Positions 36,703-45,506 of a stretch of 64,000 nucleotides of DNA are shown piece by piece. A program made the translations under genes and the position numbers. The notes beneath the pieces were generated by a model that was not told where the DNA came from, searched no databases, and saw only the letters and a list, made by a program, of their open reading frames with translations. The DNA is taken from contig NZ_CP032819.1 in assembly GCF_003991565.1 (NCBI RefSeq), forward strand, positions 558,001 to 622,000, read 5' to 3'. Numbering within the stretch: position 1 is the first letter of the stretch; the number at the start of each line of letters is the position of its first letter. The stretch is from Butyricimonas faecalis. Lineage in GTDB: Bacteria; Bacteroidota; Bacteroidia; Bacteroidales; Marinifilaceae.

Positions 36703-37122
36703 TTATTGTAAATTCAGTTTTTTCAATACCCATATCGCGGACTTCAACTCCTGCGAAGACAAGGTGAAACTTATATCCGTATGTACCTGATCCACGATCT
36801 GCCTTAACTCCCGACGAGACTCTACCCCTTTTTCCGTCAGGACCACGAAATTACTCCGTTTGTCCTCCTTATCCATCTTTCGTTGTACATACCCTCTTTT
36901 CTGTAAGGTATTCAATAGTTTCGTGACATTATACTTATCCTTTTGAAGACGTTTGGAAATATTTTGCTGGTTCACATGATCCTGTTCCCACAATACTTCC
37001 AGAAGTTCGTACTGCTCCCGGCTAAGATCATACCCGGCATTTTGGAAACTTCGATTCAAAACTTTCGTGTAACCTCTTTCGGCCTTGCTCAAAAGAGCTA
37101 CTAATTCACTTACTTCCGTCAT
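36703..37122 (-). CDS. MarR-family transcriptional regulator
   Basis: A winged-helix regulator of 139 residues. The typical MarR core is seen: LSREQYELLEVLWEQDHVNQQNISKRLQKDKYNVTKLLNTLQKRGYVQRKMDKEDKRSNFVVLTEKGVESRRELRQIV, where the recognition helix is DKYNVTKLLNTLQKRG and the wing is KEDKRSNFVVLT. It is expected to act as a homodimer. The target is unknown. Upstream lies a strong terminator (37168-37207) that ends the DUF1904 unit, so this gene has its own promoter. Confidence 0.93.
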   Translation of the reverse strand: MTEVSELVALLSKAERGYTKVLNRSFQNAGYDLSREQYELLEVLWEQDHVNQQNISKRLQKDKYNVTKLLNTLQKRGYVQRKMDKEDKRSNFVVLTEKGVESRRELRQIVDQVHTDISFTLSSQELKSAIWVLKKLNLQ

Positions 37123-37167
37123 GGTCGTTGCATTTTATACTATGCACAAACTTAATTATTTTTATTG

Positions 37168-37207
37168 AAAAAAACGGTAATATCTGCTAAAATATTACCG
37201 TTTTTTT
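37168..37207 (-). terminator. Strong bidirectional-looking terminator after the DUF1904 gene
   Basis: A perfect 16-base inverted repeat: A7CGGTAATAT at 37168-37183 and ATATTACCGT7 at 37192-37207 around an eight-base loop. It lies 19 bases after the DUF1904 stop and 46 bases before the MarR start on the same strand. Confidence 0.85.
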
Positions 37208-37225
37208 ATTTCTATCTTGTCATCT

Positions 37226-37555
37226 TTACTTTATCACCTCTCCATTCTCGTAGTAACAATCCTTTTCCAAGAAAGAAAAATAGGCATCACTTTCCGGGTA
37301 TCCGATCTCTTTCAGACACTCGAAGATAATCTTTGCCACCATATTTTGCTGTTCCAACGAACGTTTAAAATACTCTACCTTCACGAAAGGATAAGCTGAT
37401 GACTGATTTTCTCCCGTGACAAAAGAGGAATTCACCACCTCCAGCACAACCGTCTCTCTCGGACATCCCAGGGTGCGAACGATTTCCGAAATCAATCGCT
37501 CCCCAACCAAGTCCAATCTACTTTTTTCTACTGCATGAAACCTTAAAAATGGCAT
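37226..37555 (-). CDS. DUF1904 family protein
   Basis: A small cytoplasmic protein of 109 residues that begins MPFLRFHAVEKSRLDLVGERLISEIVRTLGCPRETVVLEVVNSSFV. The Met-Pro start and this pattern match DUF1904, a family related to the tautomerase (4-OT/MIF) fold. Later come YPFVKVEYFKRSLEQQNMVAKIIFECLKEIGYPESDAYFSFLEKDCYYENGE. No reaction is known. If the N-terminal Pro is exposed after Met removal it could be catalytic; this is inference from the superfamily. It appears monocistronic, with a terminator directly after it. Confidence 0.82.
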   Translation of the reverse strand: MPFLRFHAVEKSRLDLVGERLISEIVRTLGCPRETVVLEVVNSSFVTGENQSSAYPFVKVEYFKRSLEQQNMVAKIIFECLKEIGYPESDAYFSFLEKDCYYENGEVIK

Positions 37556-37659
37556 AACAAATTAATTTAGATGCAGAATTGAAAATAATTTTCTTTCCTA
37601 CAAGGTTATACATCAAATATATCTTTTCCCGGTTCTCGTAAAGCAATCATTATCCGTTT

Positions 37660-38685
37660 TCAATTTTCCATTTTCAATTGCTTAAAGAACCATTCTGCCG
37701 TCTCCCTCACCTTCTTCACCACGTCATCTAACGGCAATGGCATTTGTCCTCCGGCAGCATTTAAATGTCCTCCTCCATTGAAGAACTCTTTCGCCCACAA
37801 ATTCACGGGGATATTCCCTTTGGACCGAAACGACAGTTTCACTTTGTCCTTACGCTCGGTAATTTGTACGGAAACCAGTACATTTTCTATAGACAACGGA
37901 ATATTCACCAGTCCCTCCAGATCCCCGTCTTTATAATTGTACAATTCCAACTCCTGAAAAGTAATCGGAATCGTTGCTACTGGAAAATGCTCATCCACGG
38001 TCAATTTATTCAACAGGCAATTCCCCGTCAAGCGTAACCGGGAAAGCGTATTCCGCTGATAAAGCTGTTCGTGTACATAATCCTTATTCAGTCCTAAGGC
38101 TAGTAAATCGGCAATCACCCGATAAGTCTCCGGATGAGATGAATTGTGACTTAACCCACCCGTATCCGTTGAAATTCCGGTATAAATAGCATTCGCTATA
38201 TCCGTGTCTATGATCTCTTTACCCCACACCTTGGCGATCACGTTATAAAGCAATTCGCACGTGGAAGAAACACTTGTATCTGAAATCTGGTATGTCACCT
38301 TATCCGGATCCGGATGGTGATCGATCATAATCACCTCTCCCTCAAATTCCTTCACGAAAGGTTCCAAATCTCCCTCGCGAGCCACGGTATTGTGATCCAG
38401 CATAAATAATATATCCGCTTTATGTAACCACTGTTTACACTCTTTCGGACGATTCTGAAAAGATATAGCATCCGGGATACGTTTCAACCATTTTAAATAA
38501 TCCGGAATATAATCGCATGTCATCAACTGTGCCTGTATCCCCACCCGATCCAACACCTGCCACAAGGCGGAACATGATCCGGCTGCATCTCCATCCGGCG
38601 ATATATGAGGTATAATCACGACCTTTAAGTTCCTGTTGGCAAGCTTCTCTTTTATTTTCTCTATGATTGTTTCGTACATTTGCAT
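37660..38685 (-). CDS. DHH-family phosphoesterase (NrnA-like oligoribonuclease / pAp phosphatase)
   Basis: A 341-residue cytoplasmic enzyme. The DHH subdomain shows VVIIPHISPDGDAAGSCSALWQVL near 21-43, DILFMLDHNTVAR near 91-103 and the DHH triad in IMIDHHPDPDKV near 120. Later come TGISTDTGGLSHNSSHPETYRV and the C-terminal DHHA1 part with FNGGGHLNAAGGQMPLPL. These are the NrnA motifs for degrading nanoRNA and 3'-phosphoadenosine-5'-phosphate. Activity on either substrate is inferred from the family. The 318-base region upstream belongs to the divergent fimbrial operon. Confidence 0.92.
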   Translation of the reverse strand: MQMYETIIEKIKEKLANRNLKVVIIPHISPDGDAAGSCSALWQVLDRVGIQAQLMTCDYIPDYLKWLKRIPDAISFQNRPKECKQWLHKADILFMLDHNTVAREGDLEPFVKEFEGEVIMIDHHPDPDKVTYQISDTSVSSTCELLYNVIAKVWGKEIIDTDIANAIYTGISTDTGGLSHNSSHPETYRVIADLLALGLNKDYVHEQLYQRNTLSRLRLTGNCLLNKLTVDEHFPVATIPITFQELELYNYKDGDLEGLVNIPLSIENVLVSVQITERKDKVKLSFRSKGNIPVNLWAKEFFNGGGHLNAAGGQMPLPLDDVVKKVRETAEWFFKQLKMEN

Positions 38686-39003
38686 GACCTTTTTCTATTC
38701 TTTTCCAAGTATGAATTCTCGCAAAAGTAGAAAAAAACTGCTTTCCTGATATGAAATATGAAATTTAAATGCACGTAAACCTAAAATAATTGCTGTTTTG
38801 TCCTTCGCTTTTAAAACATCTATTTAACACTTGTTACATAATTCTTCTATAGGGATAATCCTAAAATTTAGGACATCACATTGTTTGTATAAAGTAATGA
38901 TCATATTAAAAATAATACTACAAAGAGGGGAAAATGATTCATTATCATGTAACCTAAAGGCTACTCCACCGTATCTATTATAGATTTGTAAAATTAGAAT
39001 ATT
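38686..39003 (+). promoter_or_regulatory. 318-base non-coding region upstream of the fimbrial operon
   Basis: No gene is seen. It lies between the divergent DHH phosphoesterase and the first fimbrial gene. It contains the near-palindrome CCTAAA-A-TTTAGG at 38860-38872 and a TAnnTTTG match TAGATTTG at 38981-38988, 15 bases before the ATG, without a clear -33 box. I looked for inverted repeats that would mark an invertible promoter and found none of convincing length. Confidence 0.4.
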
Positions 39004-40077
39004 ATGAAAATAAACAATTACAACAGAAAAAGAGACTTATTTGCAATATGTACCAGTCTCGTACTCTCCATTTTTTTGACTATATCCTGTAACAAAGACG
39101 AGGAAAGCACCCCTAAAACAGAGGCAAATGCTTCCTTGACAATCTCATTAAAAGGAGAATACGGAAAAGGACGGGCAACTATAGGTCAAGGAGATGACGA
39201 AACCCTCAAAGAAGCCGAAAATAAAATATACAAGGCTACAGTATTCGTGTTCAATACAAATGGCGTTTTAGATAAGAAAGCAGACATCACATCTCCAGAC
39301 AAAAGTGTGAAAATCGAGAATTTAACAGCCGGGAAAAAGAATGTGGTTGTCGTAGCCAATGTACCGGAAAGCATCAATTTTCCAGAATCCATTAATTACA
39401 ATTGGTTTAACAAAAGCGAGAACATTATCGACCTAGAGACACAATATACAATCGATAAAGGGCTTTTCATGAGCGGACAGGCATCCGTAGAATTAGTCGC
39501 CAATCAAACCAAAGAGACGACAATACCGATCAGTCGACTCGTTGCCAAAGTGAAATTAGGCAAGGTAACCATCGAACCGGAAGCAGGACATGACATTAGC
39601 GAGTTCAACCTAGAAAAAGTACTTATCATGAATGCCAGAGGATCTGCACTCATGGGACTTCCGGCAACGAATTACACATTGAATTATCTATACGGGGCAA
39701 TGCCGGTAAATGGTAACATCGAAAAGTCTTATCTATCCGAAACAATTAGTGCAGCAGACTACACGGGGCGTTATTTCTACGTATTACCTAGCGACAATGA
39801 TGACGGTCATACCACACTCATCACGTTAGCGGCAACCTACAAAGGAATACCTACCTACTTCCCATTTCGCATCAATAACAAAACAGCGGAATCCGAGGGT
39901 GAAACTACTGATGGGAAATTTATAGAACGTAACCATATCTACACAATTAATATAACAATCAAGCGTTTAGGTAACGGTAGTGTTGATCCGACTGAACCTG
40001 GTGATCCTGCAGCACTTGTTGTAACGGTAGAGCCACAAGATTGGGAAACAGAGATCATTCAAAATGTAGAGTGGTAA
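39004..40077 (+). CDS. FimA/Mfa1-like major fimbrial subunit precursor
   Basis: A type V pilin of 357 residues. It has a lipoprotein signal (LSIFLTISCNKDEE, Cys29) and then ASLTISLKGEYGKGRATIGQGDDETLKEAENKIYKATVFVFN. This closely follows the FimA layout in which an Arg-specific protease cuts after GR to release the first strand; the cut here would be R57/A58. The rest has the two-domain transthyretin-like strand pattern (VKIENLTAGKKNVVVVANVP; TTIPISRLVAKVKLGKV; YFYVLPSDNDD). Polymerisation by donor strand exchange is known for the family. The FimB/Mfa2-like gene starts 27 bases after. Confidence 0.85.
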   Translation: MKINNYNRKRDLFAICTSLVLSIFLTISCNKDEESTPKTEANASLTISLKGEYGKGRATIGQGDDETLKEAENKIYKATVFVFNTNGVLDKKADITSPDKSVKIENLTAGKKNVVVVANVPESINFPESINYNWFNKSENIIDLETQYTIDKGLFMSGQASVELVANQTKETTIPISRLVAKVKLGKVTIEPEAGHDISEFNLEKVLIMNARGSALMGLPATNYTLNYLYGAMPVNGNIEKSYLSETISAADYTGRYFYVLPSDNDDGHTTLITLAATYKGIPTYFPFRINNKTAESEGETTDGKFIERNHIYTINITIKRLGNGSVDPTEPGDPAALVVTVEPQDWETEIIQNVEW

Positions 40078-40104
40078 ATTATAAACCTTTTCCATTAGCC
40101 CACC

Positions 40105-41046
40105 GTGAAAAATATACAACATCAAACACATCAGTTATGGCAAATACTACCCTTGCTCGGCTTCCTCTTGAACGGTTGTATTTTTAAAGGAGACGATTGT
40201 TCACCCAAAATGAAGGACAGATACATCATTTTACAAATAGTGGACAAAGCTACAGGAAAGGACATCACGGAAACAGGGGAAGCTGGTAACGCACAACTTT
40301 ACCTATTTTCACCGGAAGGAGAATATGCCGGGCAATTCTTGGCAAGTAGTGAGCAAATCAAAAATCACACGCCCATCTTATTGCCCACCGGAAAACTCGA
40401 TAAATACCATGTCACCGCTTGGGCAAACATGGGAACAAGCCAGCATTTTCTCCTTCCATCCGAAAATAGCCAGATTGAAGAACAAGCCGTTTTCCTGATT
40501 AAGGGAGAGAACGAATATCAACAAAACCCGGATAATCTGTTTTTCGGGAGTACGAACCTTTCCGCGATAGAAGAGAGTTCTCCCGAAAAAATAACACTTG
40601 TCCGCAAAAATGCACGAATGCACATCACCGTAAGGGGATTAGACACAAATACACCGGAAGACGACTACTATCTGACCATACAAATCCCGAATAACGGTTA
40701 TAATTTCTCAGGCAAACCGTCAGATGGTGTTACCACCTTTCGAGAAACAGGAAAGTTCGAGGACAACGGGGACTTTTCCACTCGGGAAACGTTCAACCTA
40801 ATTCACACGGATGAAGAAAACACCGCCTCAATCAGCGGGGTGACAGTTTGCCTCTACGAAAAATCTTCCGGACGCTCGACAGAACGCCTGCTCGTTGCAA
40901 CAACACAAGATCGTTACGGACAACCACTTTCCCTCCCCTCGGGACAAACCGTCAATTTACTTATAGATCTTAGAGAGGGAACAAACATCACCGTCTACAC
41001 GCGAATCACGCCGTGGGACGAAATTTACCAATGGACAATCTGGTAA
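40105..41046 (+). CDS. FimB/Mfa2-family fimbrial anchor lipoprotein
   Basis: A 313-residue lipoprotein that starts at GTG and has the signal LWQILPLLGFLLNGCIFKGDDCS (lipobox LNGC). Family features include a CSPK..YIILQIVDKATGKDITETG opening, GNAQLYLFSPEGEYAGQF, HVTAWANMGTS and NLFFGSTNLSAIEESSPEKITLVRKNARMHITVRGLD, all typical of FimB/Mfa2 anchors that hold the pilus to the outer membrane. It sits second in the three-gene operon, 18 bases before the large tip-like gene. Confidence 0.85.
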   Translation: MKNIQHQTHQLWQILPLLGFLLNGCIFKGDDCSPKMKDRYIILQIVDKATGKDITETGEAGNAQLYLFSPEGEYAGQFLASSEQIKNHTPILLPTGKLDKYHVTAWANMGTSQHFLLPSENSQIEEQAVFLIKGENEYQQNPDNLFFGSTNLSAIEESSPEKITLVRKNARMHITVRGLDTNTPEDDYYLTIQIPNNGYNFSGKPSDGVTTFRETGKFEDNGDFSTRETFNLIHTDEENTASISGVTVCLYEKSSGRSTERLLVATTQDRYGQPLSLPSGQTVNLLIDLREGTNITVYTRITPWDEIYQWTIW

Positions 41047-41064
41047 ACATAAAAAGAAAGAGCC

Positions 41065-43308
41065 ATGAATAAGTATAAAAACATACATCACATTAACTTC
41101 GGCATGAAGGGACAAATCGTCCACTCTATATTGACAATGATTGGGTTACTGCCGTTCTACTTCTTTTTTGTTGCCTGTTCCGATGAAATACAAAATGAAT
41201 TGACAACAGAGAATCTGCGCGACAACGAAGCTTTGGTACACCTAACCGTAAACTTACCGTCATCATCCGTTCCCCGAAATACCACAAGAGCAATCAACCA
41301 GACTGATAACATCGAAAATCGAATAGAAGAAATCATCATACTCGTGTTCGAAGAAGAAAACGAACAATACATTTATCGTTACATGGCAACAGGAAAGCGA
41401 ATTCAAGCTACCAACAACACGACACAATTCCAAGCAAAACTCACCGGTACCACAAAGTCGATCAAGTTAATGCTGGCAGGTAATTACGGTGACGCCTTTG
41501 CAGAATACGCTCCCTCCCCCGGTAACAGCGAGGATGAAGTCAAAGCAAATATGGGAACTACTTTTACTGGTATTCTGGAAAACCTGCCCATGTACGGTGA
41601 AATCACCATAAAGGAAGGATTACACACGAATGAAGACAATAATTTCAATGTCAAGATGTTGCGTTCCGTGGCAAGAATCGATATCGAAAAGTCTCTTAAT
41701 GCAATTTCACGTCCTTTCGTGATTGAAAGTGTACGTGTTTATCGTCCGAATAACAAATTACAAATAGCACCTCAAGAAGCCATTGACGAAGTAAATCCAA
41801 TCGTTACGAAACCGTCGATTTTCACCCATGCACAAAAATCAACCACCCCCATAAACGTGGAAATAAAAGAAGACGACCCCACTTCCATCACGGGCATTTA
41901 CGTGTCGGAAGCCAACAGCGAATCCGATCCGGAAGCACAATTGACGGAAGCCACCTGTATCGTTGTCGGTGGCTATTATGACGGACAAACAAAACCTACA
42001 TACTATCGAATTGACTTCAATCCGGGGTATGCAGAACATCCGTTCGGACAAATATTAAGAAACCACAAATATATTTTTCGCATCAAACAAGTGAACGGTT
42101 CCGGCTGGAGCGAACCGGACCTAGCCGCGACCCATAAAGCCACGGGTATCACGGCCGAAATTGAAGCTTGGGAAGATTTCACAACAACCATGTTTTTCGA
42201 GGGAGACAACTATTTTGGGGTGTCCTCACGAAATGTATCGCTCGGCTACCTGAGCGGGAAAACAAAAAGCATTGATATCCAAACAAGTGTACCTTTTACC
42301 ATACAATGGTTAGACCTCGCCGGCTCCCCCATAGGGAATATAATAATAGGAAACGATAGTATTTTACCGAATAACGAAAATTTTTCAGTTCAAATCCAAC
42401 AAGATACCGGGGAAAACATCTCGCATTTAGTGTTCACCACCACGAAAGACAACCGCACGGACCAAAACGTAACTTCTAAATTACGGATAACTGCAAGTCG
42501 CTGGATATTAGACATCACCGTAACGCAGGAAAATCCAAGCAAATACAGTAACCGTGTCGTTCGAGTCTTTTCTGTCAGGAGTGTTGGCTCATTGGGAGCA
42601 AATCCACCTTCCAACACAAGTGGGTTAGCGTTACGACGAATATTGGATAATCCTACAAATTTTTCACCCGAGGGTACCGTAATCATTGGAGGATTTGCGT
42701 TCTCTGAAGGCAGTACTAGCGATTTACAACAAACCAGTACAAGCAACAAGGAAACATATAACAGTATCAAACAAACATTGAACGCGCAAGATGTCATCTA
42801 CCTGAGTTACAACACGCCCATTTCGGAAGAACTAGCACAAGTCATACTTGCATGGCTTGAAGGAAGTCCCAATCGGGTATTAATCGTGGGAACAGATACT
42901 CAGGCAACCAATTTGGCACTATTAAAACACTTGACACAAGACGGAACATGGACATTCAACAATACTAACAACGGTTTTAAATGCGCCCCGCAAACGGAAG
43001 ATAACAAACGCTTTTTTTCCTCCCCTTTTGGCATCGTGACAAAAGATGCTTCCATCCAACGCGTTGACGGAATCTTTGGTCTATGCTCCGATTATCCCAA
43101 AGATGTAACCCCTCTTGCCGTAAGCAATACGGATAGCAAGGCACAAGTGCTGGGAATAAATCTAAAAAAACGCATCATATATCATGGAGATGCCAATCTC
43201 AATCAAAATGGGCCATTATCTTCAAACGGTACAATCACAACAGACTTCGATCGTTTGACCGCCAACATGTGGGCATGGATCGTGGAACAAGTATGTGAGA
43301 CGGAATAA
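41065..43308 (+). CDS. Large fimbrial minor/tip protein with BACON-like and GATase-like C-terminal domains
   Basis: A 747-residue lipoprotein (LPFYFFFVACSDEIQNE, lipobox VACS). Residues about 45-375 resemble DUF4906/Mfa-like fimbrial subunits (ENRIEEIIILVFEEENEQYIYRYMATGKRI; SIKLMLAGNYGDAF; NNFNVKMLRSVARIDIEKS). Residues about 379-491 look BACON-like (YLSGKTKSIDIQTSVPFTIQWLD...KLRITASRWILDITVTQENPS). Residues about 495-747 form an alpha/beta part (TVIIGGFAFSEG; DVIYLSYNTPISEELAQVILAWLEGSPNRVLIVGTD; KKRIIYHGDANLNQNG...LTANMWAWIVEQV) that recalls type 1 glutamine-amidotransferase/ThuA-like folds. No catalytic Cys is evident. It probably tips or decorates the pilus. The domain calls after 379 are by eye. 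Confidence 0.75.
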   Translation: MNKYKNIHHINFGMKGQIVHSILTMIGLLPFYFFFVACSDEIQNELTTENLRDNEALVHLTVNLPSSSVPRNTTRAINQTDNIENRIEEIIILVFEEENEQYIYRYMATGKRIQATNNTTQFQAKLTGTTKSIKLMLAGNYGDAFAEYAPSPGNSEDEVKANMGTTFTGILENLPMYGEITIKEGLHTNEDNNFNVKMLRSVARIDIEKSLNAISRPFVIESVRVYRPNNKLQIAPQEAIDEVNPIVTKPSIFTHAQKSTTPINVEIKEDDPTSITGIYVSEANSESDPEAQLTEATCIVVGGYYDGQTKPTYYRIDFNPGYAEHPFGQILRNHKYIFRIKQVNGSGWSEPDLAATHKATGITAEIEAWEDFTTTMFFEGDNYFGVSSRNVSLGYLSGKTKSIDIQTSVPFTIQWLDLAGSPIGNIIIGNDSILPNNENFSVQIQQDTGENISHLVFTTTKDNRTDQNVTSKLRITASRWILDITVTQENPSKYSNRVVRVFSVRSVGSLGANPPSNTSGLALRRILDNPTNFSPEGTVIIGGFAFSEGSTSDLQQTSTSNKETYNSIKQTLNAQDVIYLSYNTPISEELAQVILAWLEGSPNRVLIVGTDTQATNLALLKHLTQDGTWTFNNTNNGFKCAPQTEDNKRFFSSPFGIVTKDASIQRVDGIFGLCSDYPKDVTPLAVSNTDSKAQVLGINLKKRIIYHGDANLNQNGPLSSNGTITTDFDRLTANMWAWIVEQVCETE

Positions 43309-43415
43309 TTTTAAAGTTTTACGAATATCAAAAAACAACGACTGGTAATCAGAAAAGTACTGATTCTTTCCATGATATAATGAAAACTAGGGGAAATCCT
43401 ACTGAAAAGCTATGG

Positions 43416-43527
43416 AAATAATCCCACTTAATCGTTGCTCAACCGTTGTACACACGTTGCTCAGCCGTCCCAGAACGGCTGAGCTTCGAGTAAACTTCGA
43501 ATAAGCGCCGGGTAAGTGGGATTATTT
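43416..43527. repeat. 112-bp element with 15-bp terminal inverted repeats and an inner hairpin
   Basis: AAATAATCCCACTTA (43416-43430) and TAAGTGGGATTATTT (43513-43527) are exact inverted copies. Inside, GCTCAGCCGT (43459-43468) pairs perfectly with ACGGCTGAGC (43475-43484). A CGTTGCTCARCCG word occurs twice (43433 and 43455) and ACTTCGA-type words also repeat. It lies 107 bases after the fimbrial operon in a 419-base gene-free gap. A non-autonomous mobile element or a structured RNA/terminator are both possible. Confidence 0.7.
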
Positions 43528-43667
43528 GGGTGTATTTACTACTTTATTTGGGTAAGATTTGAGTAATATCACGGGAGTAAATTTCTTAGTTTTACAATGA
43601 TGTGTCAAAACTCCATGTTTAAACTCCCTCCCGGCTTTGCTCTATATAGGGAATTGTTTTTCTTTAA

Positions 43668-43712
43668 ATAAAAAGAGCGTCCGACTCCAAAACTGTCGAA
43701 CGCTCTCTTTTA
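43668..43712 (-). terminator. Rho-independent terminator of guaA
   Basis: On the minus strand AGAGCGTTCGAC (43706-43695) pairs with GTCGGACGCTCT (43685-43674) with one G-T wobble, then TTTTTATTT. It lies about 20 bases after the guaA stop. The other strand has its own T run, so it may also stop transcripts from the fimbrial side. Confidence 0.88.
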
Positions 43713-43727
43713 TTTTAAATCCCGCTA

Positions 43728-45257
43728 CTATTCCCACTCAATCGTGGCTGGCGGTTTTGAGCTGATGTCATAAACAACGCGGTTAATTCCTCGGACATTA
43801 TTAATGATCTTGTTAGACACTTTTGCCAGGAATTCATAAGGCAAGTGACACCAATCGGCTGTCATCCCATCCGTTGACTCCACGGCACGCAGGGCAACCA
43901 CGCTTTCATACGTACGCTCGTCACCCATCACGCCGACACTCTTGATAGGAAGTAAGATGGTTCCGGCTTGCCATACTTTATCGTACAAACCCTCTTCCTG
44001 CAACATGGTAATATAGATGTGATCCGCTTCCTGCAACAACCTCACTTTCTCCTTCGTGATCTCGCCCAAAATACGGATGGCCAAACCCGGTCCGGGGAAA
44101 GGATGGCGTTTCAAGAACTTATCTGCCAATCCGAGACTCTTACCCACACGGCGAACTTCATCCTTGAATAACAGACGTAAAGGCTCCACGACTTTCAGTT
44201 TCATGTAATCGGGCAAACCTCCCACGTTATGATGTGACTTGATGGTCTGTGACGGCCCGTTCACTGACGATGATTCAATCACGTCAGGATAAATCGTACC
44301 TTGTCCCAACCATTTTGCATCTTTCACTTTACGCGACTCTTCGTCGAATACATCCACGAATGTAGCTCCGATAATCTTACGTTTCTTCTCCGGATCTTCG
44401 ATACCTGCCAGACGGGAAAGGAAAAGATCACCTGCATCCACTCCGATGACGTTCAACCCGAGTTCCTTGTAATTCTCAAGTACATCCGAGAACTCGTTTT
44501 TCCGCAACAAACCATTGTCCACGAAAATACAAGTCAAATTCTTACCGATAGCCCGGTGTAATAACATGGCGGCAACGGTAGAGTCTACTCCCCCCGATAA
44601 ACCAAGAATTACCCGGTCTTCGCCGATTTTTTCTTTCAATTCGGCAACCGTAGTCTCGATAAAAGAATCCGGTGTCCAGTCTTGTTTACAACCGCAGATA
44701 TCTACCACGAAATTCTTCAGCAAGGCAGTTCCTTCCGTGCTGTGGTACACCTCCGGGTGGAATTGAATACCGAAAGTTTCTTCTCCCTCGATGCGATAAG
44801 CTGCATTCTCCACGTCAGACGTGCTGGCAACCACCGTGTAATGCGAAGGCAATACCTCGATCGTGTCACCGTGAGACATCCACACCTGTGAATGTTGGCT
44901 GATATTTTTAAACAACGGGCAGGAATTATCAACAAACGATAAATTCGCCCGACCGTACTCTCTCTTGTTTGAAGCTTTGACTTCCCCCCCGAAATAATGG
45001 GCCAAATACTGAGCCCCGTAGCACACTCCCAGTAACGGCAATTTTCCTTTTATAGAAGACAAATCCGGTTGTGGAGCCTTCTCGTCGCGCACGGAAAAAG
45101 GACTTCCCGAAAGGATCACACCTTTCACGGAAGCGTCAAGTGCAGGATAATGATTGAAAGGGTAAATCTCGCAATAGACATTCAGTTCCCGCACGCGTCT
45201 CGCTATCAACTGCGTGTACTGTGAACCGAAATCCAGTATTAGAATTTTTTCTTGCAT
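43728..45257 (-). CDS. guaA: GMP synthase (glutamine-hydrolysing)
   Basis: GuaA converts XMP to GMP using glutamine and ATP. It has 509 residues. The N-terminal class I amidotransferase domain shows C79 in [17 protein letters not shown] and the HPE pair in [12 protein letters not shown] near 165. The ATP-pyrophosphatase domain has the PP-loop [19 protein letters not shown] near 218-236. The dimerisation domain carries [16 protein letters not shown] and ends KPPATIEWE as expected. It appears monocistronic: a TATATTTG box lies upstream and a strong terminator downstream. Confidence 0.98.
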   Translation of the reverse strand: MQEKILILDFGSQYTQLIARRVRELNVYCEIYPFNHYPALDASVKGVILSGSPFSVRDEKAPQPDLSSIKGKLPLLGVCYGAQYLAHYFGGEVKASNKREYGRANLSFVDNSCPLFKNISQHSQVWMSHGDTIEVLPSHYTVVASTSDVENAAYRIEGEETFGIQFHPEVYHSTEGTALLKNFVVDICGCKQDWTPDSFIETTVAELKEKIGEDRVILGLSGGVDSTVAAMLLHRAIGKNLTCIFVDNGLLRKNEFSDVLENYKELGLNVIGVDAGDLFLSRLAGIEDPEKKRKIIGATFVDVFDEESRKVKDAKWLGQGTIYPDVIESSSVNGPSQTIKSHHNVGGLPDYMKLKVVEPLRLLFKDEVRRVGKSLGLADKFLKRHPFPGPGLAIRILGEITKEKVRLLQEADHIYITMLQEEGLYDKVWQAGTILLPIKSVGVMGDERTYESVVALRAVESTDGMTADWCHLPYEFLAKVSNKIINNVRGINRVVYDISSKPPATIEWE

Positions 45258-45281
45258 GTGAATCGCTTATTTATTTTCGGA

Positions 45282-45289
45282 CAAATATA
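45282..45289 (-). promoter_or_regulatory. Possible -7 box of guaA
   Basis: TATATTTG on the minus strand matches TAnnTTTG and lies 24 bases upstream of the guaA ATG. The -33 region is degenerate. Confidence 0.5.
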
Positions 45290-45330
45290 CGTTTTTTTCG
45301 CTGGAACTTTAAAAAAAGTTACAACGAAAA

Positions 45331-45496
45331 AGTTACAGGTTACAAGTTAACAAGTTACAAGTTATCAATATGCTTATAACATACTGATATGCAGCATCAA
45401 AAATGACGTTATTTCGTAACCTTAAATCCCCAGAAACCGTAATTCACTTGCAGTTTACAATTTTAACCTGTAACTTGTAACCTGCAAACTTGTAAC
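45331..45496. repeat. Inverted GTTACAAGTT-type repeats between guaA and the symporter gene
   Basis: AGTTACAGGTTACAAGTT with a second GTTACAAGTT at 45331-45363 is mirrored by AACTTGTAACCTG (45472-45484) and AACTTGTAAC (45487-45496). The same words recur near 49670-49760 and 54320. Nothing coding is seen in this gap. The right copy ends 10 bases before the symporter ATG. Confidence 0.65.
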
Positions 45497-45506
45497 TTTT
45501 ATTCTT

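Noticed and set aside
38686-39003. Invertible (phase-variable) promoter upstream of the fimbrial operon
   Set aside because: No pair of long inverted repeats flanks the TAGATTTG box. Only a 13-base near-palindrome and short AT-rich matches were found.
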